Origin: Citrobacter europaeus
GTDB taxonomy: Bacteria; Pseudomonadota; Gammaproteobacteria; Enterobacterales; Enterobacteriaceae
NCBI GenBank assembly: GCA_020099315.1
Contig: CP083650.1
Location: 620,001 to 684,000, forward strand
Length of the DNA stretch: 64,000 nt
Reading direction: 5' to 3'
Shown here: positions 44,856 through 53,175 of the stretch, one piece after another
Position numbering within the stretch: position 1 is the first letter of the stretch
Layout of the letters: the number at the start of each line of letters is the position of its first letter
The notes under the pieces: generated by a model
Seen by the model: only the letters and a program-made list of their open reading frames with translations
Told to the model about the DNA's origin: nothing
The model's database searches: none
Position numbers and translations under genes: made by a program

Positions 44856-47207
44856 TCAAAATAACCCCAGTTGTCCTGTGAGTAGTGTAGCAAAATTATC
44901 GTCAATAAAGGGAAGAATTCCCTCGGCGACCGGCTGGATCTGACGGGTCAGATAATGCTCATAATCGAGAGCAGACTGCTGATAATCAACAGGTTCTGGA
45001 CCATTAATCGTCCAGACATATTTAATCGTACCGCGATTCTGATACTGCGGTGGACGCCCCAGTTTGACATTCTGCTCATCGGCTAGCCGCGCAGCGCGCA
45101 CGTGTGGCGGAACATTGCGCTGGTATTCGCTCAACGGGCGGCGCAGACGCTTACGGTACACCAGTTGTTCATCCAGTTCACCCGCCATCAGACGGTCGAT
45201 AGTCTCGCGAACGAACTCCTGATAGGGCTGGTTACGAAAAATTCGCAGGTACAACTCCTGCTGAAACTGCTGGGCCAGCGGTGTCCAGTCGGTTCGTACC
45301 GTTTCCAGCCCCTTAAACACCATGCGCTGCTCAGCGCCCGCCTGAATCATCCCGGCGTAGCGTTTTTTGCTGCCGGTATCTGCACCGCGAATGGTTGGCA
45401 TCAGAAAGCGGCAAAAGTGGGTTTCAAATTCCAGTTCCAGCGCGCTGGTCAGGTTTTGTTGCTTCAGCGACTGCGCCCACCAGTCGTTGACATAGCTCAC
45501 CAGCTCACGGCCAATCCGGGCGGCATCCTCTTCTGAGTGCGCCTTTTTAAGCCAGACAAAGGTCGAGTCGGTATCGCCATAGATAACGTCGTAACCCTGA
45601 GCTTCAATCAGCGCTTTGGTCTGACGCATGATCGCGTGACCGCGCATGGTGATAGACGAAGCCAGCCTCGGGTCGAAAAAACGGCAGGCGGTGGTGCCAA
45701 GCACGCCGTAAAATGCGTTCATGATGATTTTCAGCGCCTGCGAGAGCGGTTTATTGCCATGGCGTTTGGCTTCATCGCGCCCATGCCAGATCTGGGTAAC
45801 GATTTCCGGCAGGCAATGTTTTTCGCGTGAGAACCAGGCGTCAAGGAATCCTTCGGTGCTGTGCTCCGGATCCGGATGCGCCATCCCTTCAATAAGTCCC
45901 ACCGGATCGATCAAAAATGTACGGATAATTGACGGATACAAACTTTTGTAATCCAGCACCAGTACGGAGTCGTACAAACCCGGGCGTGAGTCCATTACGT
46001 AGCCGCCGGGGCTGGCGTGCGCGGGAACCTCCCCCAGATTTGGCGCCACGTAACCCGCCCGATGCATTCGCGGCAGGTAGAGATGGCCGAAGGCGGCAAC
46101 GGAGCCGCCGTGCCGGTCGACCGGCAGGCCATTGACCGTCGATCGTTCCAGTAGGAATGGCATGATCTCGGTTTTATGAAAAATACGCGTGACCAGTTCA
46201 CAGTCTTTGAGATTATAGGTAGCGAGCGCGGGCTTATCCTGGGCAAACCGGCGATCGATTTCGTCCATCCTGTCCCAGGGATTATCAATTGACTTCCCTT
46301 CGCCCAGCAGCTCCTGCGACACCGTCTCCAGCGAAAATGACGAGAAATTCCAGAATGCGGATTTGAGCGCCTCGATGCCGTCGATAATCAGGCGGCCTTT
46401 AGCCTGTGCGAAAAACACGCCGTTTTTGAAGCCATGCTCGCGCCACTCCAGCTCGCTATGATCACGACCAAAACGCAGAGGAATACGGTAACGTTCGGCA
46501 TGCTTTTGCAGGACGCGTAAATCGAATTGCACGACGTTCCAGCCGATTATCACATCGGGATCGTGACGGGCAATCCAGTCGTTAAGTTTTTCCAGCAACA
46601 GCGGGCGGCTTGCGACGTACTCGAGTTCAAAATCCAGCGCTGAGGCGTCGCCGTTTTCCGGGCCGAGCATGTAGACAATACGCTGCCCACAGCCTTCAAG
46701 ACCGATACAGTAGAGTTCGCCGTGGCGCGTGGTTTCGATATCCAGCGATACCCATTTCAGCGGCGGTCGATAATCCGGGTTCGGCTTCAGCCGGGCATTA
46801 ACCAGCGTGCCATTATGTCTGTCGCCTTCAACCCAAACAGGGGACGTGATAAAGCGCTCCATCAGATACCGCTCCGGCGGGCGCACGTCAGCCTCATAGA
46901 CAGTAACCGCGTTTTCGCGCAGCAGTTTTTCCAGGCGCATAAGCTGGCGATGTGAGCGGCAATACAGGCCGGAAACGGACTGGCGGTGGAAGTCTTGCAA
47001 CTGAAGCGGCGTCAGGCGATAGCCGTTTTCAGTGCGTAATAATGATGTTACGCGAGGAACCTGACTGCCAGGAATAAACGCCACCGACTCCTGAGGCGCG
47101 AGCGTGACTTGCAGCGGCCCGTCGTCTGTAGCCAGCCAGAATGAGACCTCAGTTCCCTGCGGGGTGTCCCGCCAGTGCCGGGTTAAAATAAAGCCTGCCT
47201 GCGCCAC
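44856..47207 (-). CDS. polB: DNA polymerase II
   Basis: SOS-induced B-family polymerase with 3'-5' exonuclease, 783 residues as in E. coli. The exonuclease motif DIETT is near residue 156. Polymerase motifs are DYKSLYPSIIRTF (A) near residue 419 and YGDTDST (C) near residue 545. The start is GTG at 47207 (MAQAGFILTRHW); an ATG at 47220 is out of frame. A LexA-like box and a -10 TATAAT lie upstream, overlapping the end of the preceding gene. Confidence 0.97.
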   Translation of the reverse strand: MAQAGFILTRHWRDTPQGTEVSFWLATDDGPLQVTLAPQESVAFIPGSQVPRVTSLLRTENGYRLTPLQLQDFHRQSVSGLYCRSHRQLMRLEKLLRENAVTVYEADVRPPERYLMERFITSPVWVEGDRHNGTLVNARLKPNPDYRPPLKWVSLDIETTRHGELYCIGLEGCGQRIVYMLGPENGDASALDFELEYVASRPLLLEKLNDWIARHDPDVIIGWNVVQFDLRVLQKHAERYRIPLRFGRDHSELEWREHGFKNGVFFAQAKGRLIIDGIEALKSAFWNFSSFSLETVSQELLGEGKSIDNPWDRMDEIDRRFAQDKPALATYNLKDCELVTRIFHKTEIMPFLLERSTVNGLPVDRHGGSVAAFGHLYLPRMHRAGYVAPNLGEVPAHASPGGYVMDSRPGLYDSVLVLDYKSLYPSIIRTFLIDPVGLIEGMAHPDPEHSTEGFLDAWFSREKHCLPEIVTQIWHGRDEAKRHGNKPLSQALKIIMNAFYGVLGTTACRFFDPRLASSITMRGHAIMRQTKALIEAQGYDVIYGDTDSTFVWLKKAHSEEDAARIGRELVSYVNDWWAQSLKQQNLTSALELEFETHFCRFLMPTIRGADTGSKKRYAGMIQAGAEQRMVFKGLETVRTDWTPLAQQFQQELYLRIFRNQPYQEFVRETIDRLMAGELDEQLVYRKRLRRPLSEYQRNVPPHVRAARLADEQNVKLGRPPQYQNRGTIKYVWTINGPEPVDYQQSALDYEHYLTRQIQPVAEGILPFIDDNFATLLTGQLGLF

Positions 47208-47221
47208 GCTGCGTATCCATT

Positions 47222-47252
47222 AAAAAACCAGGCATTATTATAGCCTGGTTTA
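47222..47252 (-). terminator. Terminator of the DUF218 gene, containing the polB -10
   Basis: Read on the - strand, AAACCAGGC and GCCTGGTTT form a 9-bp stem followed by a run of T. The 9-base loop is TATAATAAT and contains a perfect -10 hexamer at 47237-47242. The stem overlaps the stop codon of the upstream gene. Confidence 0.8.
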
Positions 47253-47861
47253 CATGATTGTACTGTTATTTTGTACAGGTATGAGGCGTATAAGATGGTA
47301 TCCGCTGTAGTAAACTGATTCCCTAAGTAAAAAGCGCGTTTGCAACCACCAGGATTGATAACGGGTTGAAGGCGTGGGCGATGACCAACTGTTAATTCCG
47401 TTATCTCTTGCAATTGTTTGTAATCGCAACATATGCAACGGATCGCTGACTAGCAATGCCGTTTGCCAGTGTTGATGCTTCAGTATTTTTTGCGCATAGC
47501 GGATGTTTTCGCGAGTTACCGTAGAACGTTCTTCAAGAAAAATGACGTTTGCAGGGATGCCTTGTGCCATTACATATTGACGGGCTATCGAGGCATCGGA
47601 AGTGGAAGCCCCAGCGCTGTAACCGCCGGTGAGTACCAGTGCATTAACTAATTTATGTTGGTAAAGCCAGACAGCATGATCCAGTCTTGCCTGAAAGACC
47701 AGGGAAGGGCGATCTCCGTTAACACCAGCACCTGCTACGATTGCGCAATCCGCCTTTCGCGTGTGATCTTCATGGCTGAACTGGTAAATGGAGAATGCGT
47801 TGTGAGCTATCACTGCGGTAAACATAGTGAAGGACAACGTGATTATGCGTTGAAATTTCAT
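47250..47861 (-). CDS. DUF218 (SanA/YdcF-like) membrane-anchored protein
   Basis: A 203-residue protein with an N-terminal hydrophobic segment (about 6-25), which suggests a signal anchor. The rest is a DUF218 fold. Family features are the hydrophobic strand plus glycine loop ADCAIVAGAGVNGDRPS, the NALVLTGG motif, the EERSTVTRENIRYA acid/asparagine motif and SDPLHMLR. Relatives such as SanA, ElyC and YdcF act at or near the envelope; some affect envelope integrity. The specific role is unknown. E. coli has no gene between polB and araD. A terminator follows directly. Confidence 0.8.
   Translation of the reverse strand: MKFQRIITLSFTMFTAVIAHNAFSIYQFSHEDHTRKADCAIVAGAGVNGDRPSLVFQARLDHAVWLYQHKLVNALVLTGGYSAGASTSDASIARQYVMAQGIPANVIFLEERSTVTRENIRYAQKILKHQHWQTALLVSDPLHMLRLQTIARDNGINSWSSPTPSTRYQSWWLQTRFLLRESVYYSGYHLIRLIPVQNNSTIM
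47263..47278. promoter_or_regulatory. LexA (SOS) box of polB
   Basis: CTGTTATTTTGTACAG fits the LexA consensus CTG-N10-CAG with an AT-rich core. It lies 56-71 bases before the polB start, about 20 bases before the TATAAT, where LexA would cover the -35. E. coli polB is a known LexA target. The box lies inside the last codons of the DUF218 gene. Confidence 0.75.
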
Positions 47862-48386
47862 GGGTAATACCCGCGCACCGTTAAAAAAACGAACACTATT
47901 TTACCAGCATAACGGTCAATTGCGTAAAAGCTGTAGTTATATTTTATTTGTGAATATGGTTAATTAAAGTAACGCTGGAAAGTTATTCTATTCACATGAT
48001 TGAGACGTTTTTTTATGTTATTGTGATTCGATTATGTATTTTTCATAAGTTGGAAGTCCGCATCAGGATTTTTATGTCATTTTCGGAATTGTGCTCATCC
48101 AGTTTTGTTACTTATCCCTCGGTTCAGAGAAAATTGTCCCTATTTTTATTTGTTTTTATTCATGGTTAGTGTAACTATTTTAATCGAAACATTCGGGTTA
48201 TCAGGTTGAATATAATATATTTATATGGCTTGCTATTGTCTGGATAAAAACGGATTTTCAGTTCGATTTCGTCGGGAATATCTCTCTGTATAATTTGATT
48301 TTTATCGCTTAATATAATTTTATTCATCTGATAGCTCGAGTGTTTTATATCAATAGCTTGGGTGTGTTGTATGATGGAGAGGTATT
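47862..48386. other. AT-rich intergenic stretch with no recognised gene
   Basis: 525 bases between two divergent genes of the polB-araD islet, visibly richer in A and T than the flanks. It has many TATAAT-like strings (for example TATAATATATTTATAT near 48210), so a promoter for the 127-residue gene is easy to imagine but not unique. No ORF, repeat or RNA gene was seen. AT-rich stretches like this are often H-NS targets. Confidence 0.5.
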
Positions 48387-48770
48387 ATGAATGTTTATAC
48401 TCAGGCGTTACAGGTAGGATATGATCACTATCTCTTCGTGAATACTCAGTTATCTAATCCTACAATTAAGTCGGTAAGTCGATACATTGAGTATAGAACG
48501 TGGTCAGGGCAAATCTGGCGTACTGAGGTTATTGAACGAGGGAATGCTTTTTTTCACTGGCAAGGACATGACAGAATAAATGGGCATCGTGATACGGTTA
48601 TTAATTATTTATTGAACGGACAACGCTGGCAATCAACAATTGCAGATTATATTTTCTTTCATTCACTGGATGGGGAGGATACTCTGGGACATTATGATAA
48701 CGTGATTAAATACGTTTGTGCTAATAATTGTATGTATCGCAGTTCGTTTGCAGAATATATAACGGAATAA
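48387..48770 (+). CDS. Unrecognised 127-residue protein with ~36-residue repeats
   Basis: No family recognised. The ATG follows a good GGAGAGG site, and a strong terminator follows the stop, so it looks like a real single-gene unit. The sequence repeats with a period of 35-37. Residues 41-76 hold GQIW, FFH, NGH and DTVINY. Residues 78-110 hold GQRW, FFH, LGH and DNVIKY. A last partial copy at 113-125 matches RWQSTIADYI as MYRSSFAEYI. There is no signal peptide or membrane segment. Regular aromatic and histidine positions suggest a small beta-repeat or toxin-tail-like fold. The base composition is AT-rich, so horizontal acquisition is likely. Confidence 0.6.
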   Translation: MNVYTQALQVGYDHYLFVNTQLSNPTIKSVSRYIEYRTWSGQIWRTEVIERGNAFFHWQGHDRINGHRDTVINYLLNGQRWQSTIADYIFFHSLDGEDTLGHYDNVIKYVCANNCMYRSSFAEYITE

Positions 48771-48775
48771 AAAGA

Positions 48776-48803
48776 AAGCGCGCCACTCTTTCCGGGCGCG
48801 CTT
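48776..48803. terminator. Bidirectional terminator between the 127-residue gene and araD
   Basis: Stem AAGCGCGCC / GGCGCGCTT with a 10-base loop, A-rich before and T-containing after. It separates convergent genes. Confidence 0.7.
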
Positions 48804-48812
48804 GTATTAATT

Positions 48813-49508
48813 TCACTGCCCATAGTAGGCTTTTGCGCCGTGTTTGCGCAGGTAGTGTTTATCCAGCAGGGTTTGTTGCATATCCGGCAACTGTGGCGCG
48901 AGTTGACGGCAGAAGATCCCCATATAGGCGACTTCTTCCAGCACAATGGCGTTATGCACCGCATCCTCGGCATTTTTTCCCCAGGCAAACGGACCGTGAG
49001 AATGCACCAGCACGCCAGGCATCTGCGAAGCGTCAATGCCTTGTTTCTCAAAGGTTTCAACGATCACGTTACCGGTTTCCCACTCATATTCGCCGTTGAT
49101 TTCGTCCTCGGTCATTTTCCGCGTGCAGGGAATAGAACCGTAGAAATAATCCGCATGGGTGGTACCCGTGGCCGGAATCGACTGACCGGCCTGCGCCCAG
49201 ATGGTTGCATGGCGTGAATGAGTATGAACAATACCGCCAATGGTTGGGAATGCCTGATACAGCAGACGGTGCGTCGGGGTATCGGAAGAGGGTTTCTTCG
49301 TACCTTCTACAACTTCACCGGTAGCGATACTGACGACGACCATATCTTCTGCGGTCATTACGCTGTAATCGACCCCGGAAGGTTTGATCACAAACACGCC
49401 GCGATCGCGATCGACAGCGCTGACGTTCCCCCAGGTCAGGGTGACCAGATTGTGCTTAGGTAACGCCAGATTGGCTTCCAGTACCTGACGTTTGAGATCT
49501 TCTAACAT
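48813..49508 (-). CDS. araD: L-ribulose-5-phosphate 4-epimerase
   Basis: Zinc class II aldolase-family enzyme of 231 residues giving D-xylulose 5-phosphate, the last step of arabinose catabolism before the pentose phosphate pathway. Motifs include LTWGNVSA, KPSGVDY and the metal-binding HTHSRHATIWAQAG near residue 95, with a second histidine in VLVHSHGPF. Last gene of araBAD, separated from araA by a BIME. Confidence 0.97.
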   Translation of the reverse strand: MLEDLKRQVLEANLALPKHNLVTLTWGNVSAVDRDRGVFVIKPSGVDYSVMTAEDMVVVSIATGEVVEGTKKPSSDTPTHRLLYQAFPTIGGIVHTHSRHATIWAQAGQSIPATGTTHADYFYGSIPCTRKMTEDEINGEYEWETGNVIVETFEKQGIDASQMPGVLVHSHGPFAWGKNAEDAVHNAIVLEEVAYMGIFCRQLAPQLPDMQQTLLDKHYLRKHGAKAYYGQ

Positions 49509-49526
49509 GATGCTCTCCGATGAATC

Positions 49527-49608
49527 TTGCCGGATGGCGCTACGCTTATCCGGCCTACAAATCGCACAGCCCTGTAGGCCGGATAAGGTGTCTACGCCGC
49601 CAACCGGC
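49527..49608. repeat. BIME between araA and araD
   Basis: Two REP units inside the operon: TTGCCGGATGGCGC to TTATCCGGCCTACA and GTAGGCCGGATAAGGTG to CCAACCGGCAG. An intra-operon REP between araA and araD is also known in E. coli. Confidence 0.85.
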
Positions 49609-49613
49609 AGTTG

Positions 49614-51116
49614 TTAACGTTTGAAGCCGTAATACACTTCGTTCCAGCGCAGTGCGTCCTTAAAGGCCGGCAGACGGGTATCGTTGTCGATCACTGCGAT
49701 CTCGATATCGTGCATTTCAGCGAACTGGCGCATATCGTTCAGATCCAGCGCGTGGCTGAACACGGTGTGGTGCGCGCCACCGGCGAGGATCCAGGCTTCA
49801 GATGCGGTTGGCAGATCCGGCTGTGCCTTCCACAGCGCGTTAGCCACCGGCAGTTTCGGCAGGGAGTGCGGCGTTTGCACCGTGTCGATGCAGTTAACCA
49901 GCAGGCGAAAACGATCGCCGAGATCGATCAGGCTGGCAACCACTGCCGGACCGGTTTGGGTGTTGAAGATCAGACGTGCAGGATCGTCTTTACCACCAAT
50001 GCCGAGATGCTGTACGTCGAGGATCGGTTTCTCTTCCACCGCGATGGTCGGGCACACTTCCAGCATGTGCGAACCGAGCACCAGATCGTTACCTTTCTCG
50101 AAGTGGTAGGTGTAATCCTCCATAAATGAGGTGCCGCCCTGCAGACCGGTTGACATCACCTTCATGATGCGAAGCAGAGCGGCGGTTTTCCAGTCGCCTT
50201 CGCCCGCAAAGCCGTAGCCTTGCTGCATCAGACGCTGTACGGCCAGACCCGGAAGCTGTTTCAGGCCGTGCAAATCTTCAAATGTGGTGGTGAAGGCGTG
50301 GAATCCGCCCTGTTCCAGGAAGCGCTTCATCCCCAGCTCAATACGGGCCGCTTCCAGTACGTTTTGACGCTTTTCACCGTGGACTTGCGTCGCCGCCGTC
50401 ATGGTGTAGGTGCTTTCATATTCATCGATTAGCGCGTTGATTTCGCCATCGCTAATTGCGTTCACTACCTGCACCAGATCGCCTACGGCCCAGGTATTTA
50501 CCGAGAAGCCGAACTTGATCTGCGCAGCGACTTTATCGCCATCGGTGACCGCAACTTCGCGCATATTGTCGCCAAAACGGCAGACTTTCAGATGGCGGGT
50601 ATCCTGTTTGGACACGGCCTGGCGCATCCAGGAGCCAATGCGTTCGTGCGCTTGTTTATCCTGCCAGTGACCAGTGACCACGGCATGCTGCTGACGCATA
50701 CGCGCCCCGATGAAGCCGAACTCGCGACCGCCGTGTGCGGTCTGGTTCAGGTTCATAAAGTCCATATCAATGCTGTCCCACGGCAGGGCGGCGTTGAACT
50801 GGGTGTGGAACTGCATCAGCGGTTTGTTGAGGATAGTCAGACCGTTAATCCACATTTTGGCCGGGGAGAAGGTATGCAGCCAGACCACCAGGCCTGCGCA
50901 GCGATCGTCATAGTTGGCATCACGACAGATAGCGGTAATTTCGTCAGGTGAAGTACCCAGCGGTTTTAATACCAGTTTGCAGGGCAGTTTAGCTTCAGTA
51001 TTCAGTGCGTTAACAACGTGCTCGGCATGTTGGGTTACCTGACGCAGTGTTTCCGGGCCATACAGATGCTGGCTACCAATCACAAACCACACTTCATAGT
51101 TATCAAAAATTGTCAT
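49614..51116 (-). CDS. araA: L-arabinose isomerase
   Basis: Manganese-dependent isomerase of 500 residues converting L-arabinose to L-ribulose in the cytoplasm. N-terminal YEVWFVIGSQHLYGPETLRQV and the segment GLQGGTSFMEDYTYHF with metal-site residues are family features. Length equals the E. coli enzyme. It lies 10 bases after araB. Confidence 0.97.
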   Translation of the reverse strand: MTIFDNYEVWFVIGSQHLYGPETLRQVTQHAEHVVNALNTEAKLPCKLVLKPLGTSPDEITAICRDANYDDRCAGLVVWLHTFSPAKMWINGLTILNKPLMQFHTQFNAALPWDSIDMDFMNLNQTAHGGREFGFIGARMRQQHAVVTGHWQDKQAHERIGSWMRQAVSKQDTRHLKVCRFGDNMREVAVTDGDKVAAQIKFGFSVNTWAVGDLVQVVNAISDGEINALIDEYESTYTMTAATQVHGEKRQNVLEAARIELGMKRFLEQGGFHAFTTTFEDLHGLKQLPGLAVQRLMQQGYGFAGEGDWKTAALLRIMKVMSTGLQGGTSFMEDYTYHFEKGNDLVLGSHMLEVCPTIAVEEKPILDVQHLGIGGKDDPARLIFNTQTGPAVVASLIDLGDRFRLLVNCIDTVQTPHSLPKLPVANALWKAQPDLPTASEAWILAGGAHHTVFSHALDLNDMRQFAEMHDIEIAVIDNDTRLPAFKDALRWNEVYYGFKR

Positions 51117-51126
51117 TGTCGTGTCC

Positions 51127-52836
51127 TTAATGAGTCAGGGTTGCCAGGTCTACCGGGGCTTGCTGCGCCGGTGCGGCAGTCGGAAGGTACTGTTGTTCAG
51201 CGCTTACCGCCCACAGCTGGTAGCGGCGGTAAAGCTGTTCAAAGCGTTGAGCCTGTTCTGGACGAGGTTGCATCGTCTTTTCTACTGCACTTGCCATGTG
51301 CTGCTGGGCGGCTGGAATGTCTGCATGGACCTGCGCGGCAACAGCGGCGAAGATAGCCGCACCGAGCGCACAGCACTGGTCTGAAGCGACAATCTGCAGC
51401 GGACGGTTTAGCACGTCACAGCAGGCCTGCATGATGACCGGGTTTTTACGCGCGATACCGCCAAGCGCCATGACGTTGTTAACCGCAATGCCTTGTTCGG
51501 TGAAGCATTCCATGATGGCGCGTGCGCCAAAGGCTGTGGCGGCAATCAGACCACCGAACAGCGCCGGCGCGTCGGTTGCCAGATTCAGATCGGTGATTAC
51601 ACCTTTCAGACGCTGATTGGCATTGGGCGTACGTCGACCGTTGAACCAGTCGAGCACTACCGGCAGATGATCAAGCGATGGATTTTTCGCCCAGGCCTCG
51701 GTTAGCGCTGGCAGCAGCTGTTTTTGGCTGGCTTTAATCTGGGACTGCAGCTCCGGGTGTTGCGCGGCAAGCTGTTCCAGCGGCCAGCTCAGCACGCGGC
51801 TAAACCAGGCATAAATATCGCCGAATGCAGACTGACCTGCCTCGAGGCCAATAAAATGCGGCACCACGCTGCCATCAACCTGGCCGCAAATGCCTTTCAC
51901 CGCGCGCTCGCCGACGCTGTGCTTGTCGGCAATCAGAATGTCGCAGGTCGACGTGCCGATGACTTTCACCAGCGTATTGGGCTGTGCGCCCGCGCCGACC
52001 GCACCCATATGGCAGTCAAAAGCGCCGCCGGCAATCACCACGCTTTCCGCTAACCCCAGACGCTGTGCCCACTCGGCGCACAGGGTGCCAACCGGCAGGT
52101 CGGCCGTGAAGGTATCGGTAAACATTGGGTATTGCAGATGGCGGTTGAGGATGGGGTCAAGTTCGTCAAAGAAGCTGGCTGGCGGCAGACCGCCCCAGCT
52201 TTCATGCCACAGGGATTTATGCCCGGCGCTGCAGCGACCGCGGCGAATATCCTGCGGGCGTACGGTGTTGGAGAGCAGGGCCGGAACCCAGTCGCATAGC
52301 TCAATCCACGAGACCGCAGCTTCGGCAACCGCATGGTCCTGGCGAGTCACATGCAGGATTTTGGCCCAGAACCATTCACTGGAATAAATACCGCCGATAT
52401 AGCGGGAGTAATCGCTCTTGCCCGGCGTGTGGCACAGGCGGGTGATTTCTTCAGCTTCTTCTACTGAGGTGTGATCTTTCCACAGAACAAACATTGCATT
52501 TGGGTTTTCCGCGAACTCCGGACGCAGCGCCAGTACGTTGCCGTCGGCATCGATGGGGGCCGGGGTTGAACCGGTACTGTCAACGCCAATGCCGACCACT
52601 TCCGCGCGTTGTTCCGCGCTCAGTTCGGCCAGTACGGTTTTCAGCGCCGCTTCCATGGATTCAATGTAGTCGCGCGGATGATGGCGAAACTGGTTGTTCG
52701 GGCCGTCGCAATACTGCCCTTGCTGCCAACGTGGGTACCACTCTACGCTGGTGGCGATTTCTTCACCGGTGGCACATTCCACTGCCAATGCGCGTACTGA
52801 ATCACTGCCAAAATCGAGGCCAATTGCAATCGCCAT
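51127..52836 (-). CDS. araB: L-ribulokinase
   Basis: FGGY-family kinase of 569 residues phosphorylating L-ribulose to L-ribulose 5-phosphate. The N-terminal phosphate loop is GLDFGSDSVRALAV. The C-terminal FGGY signature region is GGIARKNPVIMQACCDVLNRP near residue 445. First gene of araBAD, divergent from araC and preceded by I1/I2 and CRP sites. Confidence 0.97.
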   Translation of the reverse strand: MAIAIGLDFGSDSVRALAVECATGEEIATSVEWYPRWQQGQYCDGPNNQFRHHPRDYIESMEAALKTVLAELSAEQRAEVVGIGVDSTGSTPAPIDADGNVLALRPEFAENPNAMFVLWKDHTSVEEAEEITRLCHTPGKSDYSRYIGGIYSSEWFWAKILHVTRQDHAVAEAAVSWIELCDWVPALLSNTVRPQDIRRGRCSAGHKSLWHESWGGLPPASFFDELDPILNRHLQYPMFTDTFTADLPVGTLCAEWAQRLGLAESVVIAGGAFDCHMGAVGAGAQPNTLVKVIGTSTCDILIADKHSVGERAVKGICGQVDGSVVPHFIGLEAGQSAFGDIYAWFSRVLSWPLEQLAAQHPELQSQIKASQKQLLPALTEAWAKNPSLDHLPVVLDWFNGRRTPNANQRLKGVITDLNLATDAPALFGGLIAATAFGARAIMECFTEQGIAVNNVMALGGIARKNPVIMQACCDVLNRPLQIVASDQCCALGAAIFAAVAAQVHADIPAAQQHMASAVEKTMQPRPEQAQRFEQLYRRYQLWAVSAEQQYLPTAAPAQQAPVDLATLTH

Positions 52837-52945
52837 CGTCTTACTCCATCCAAAAATACGGGTATGGATAAACAGTAGTGAGTGGGGATAAAAACCGTCA
52901 GGCAGGATCCGCTAATCTTATGGACTAAAATGCTGTGGGATCACA

Positions 52946-52965
52946 AAGTGTGACGCTGTGCAAAT
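52946..52965. promoter_or_regulatory. CRP site between araI and araO1
   Basis: AAGTGTGACGCTGTGCAAAT differs from the E. coli ara CRP site by about one base. Confidence 0.8.
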
Positions 52966-52971
52966 AATCAA

Positions 52972-53001
52972 TGTGGACATTTCTGCCGTAGTTATAGACA
53001 C
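52972..53001. promoter_or_regulatory. araO1 operator
   Basis: Two direct AraC half-sites, TGTGGACATTTCTGCC and then AGTTATAGACAC, nearly identical to E. coli araO1. It overlaps the araC promoter, so it serves autoregulation. Confidence 0.8.
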
Positions 53002-53131
53002 TTTTGTTAGCTGATTTTGACGTTGGCCCAGTACATGTTTTTTACAAATTGCTTTTCACAAGCGGGGTTGATGGTCCATTACCGCAAACACTGCGGCACG
53101 CAGGGGCGACGCCGATGATGTCTGGCGTTAT

Positions 53132-53157
53132 ATGGACAAATTGTTTCTTAGCAGAAT
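53132..53157. promoter_or_regulatory. araO2 operator in the araC leader
   Basis: ATGGACAAATTGTTTCTTAG resembles E. coli araO2 (TGGACAATTGGTTTCTTC). It lies within the araC 5' leader, the distal contact of the repression loop. Confidence 0.7.
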
Positions 53158-53175
53158 ATAGGGAGTATTGAAATT

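Larger units (their letters stand above)
52837..53175. promoter_or_regulatory. araBAD/araC control region
   Basis: 339 bases with the E. coli arrangement. AraI2 and I1 half-sites lie at about 52903-52937 (on the - strand AGCATTTTAGTCCATA then TTAGCGGATCC). A CRP site is at 52946-52965, araO1 at 52972-53001 and araO2 near 53132-53157. Looping between O2 and I1 would repress without arabinose, and AraC at I1/I2 with CRP would activate araB with it. Confidence 0.85.
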
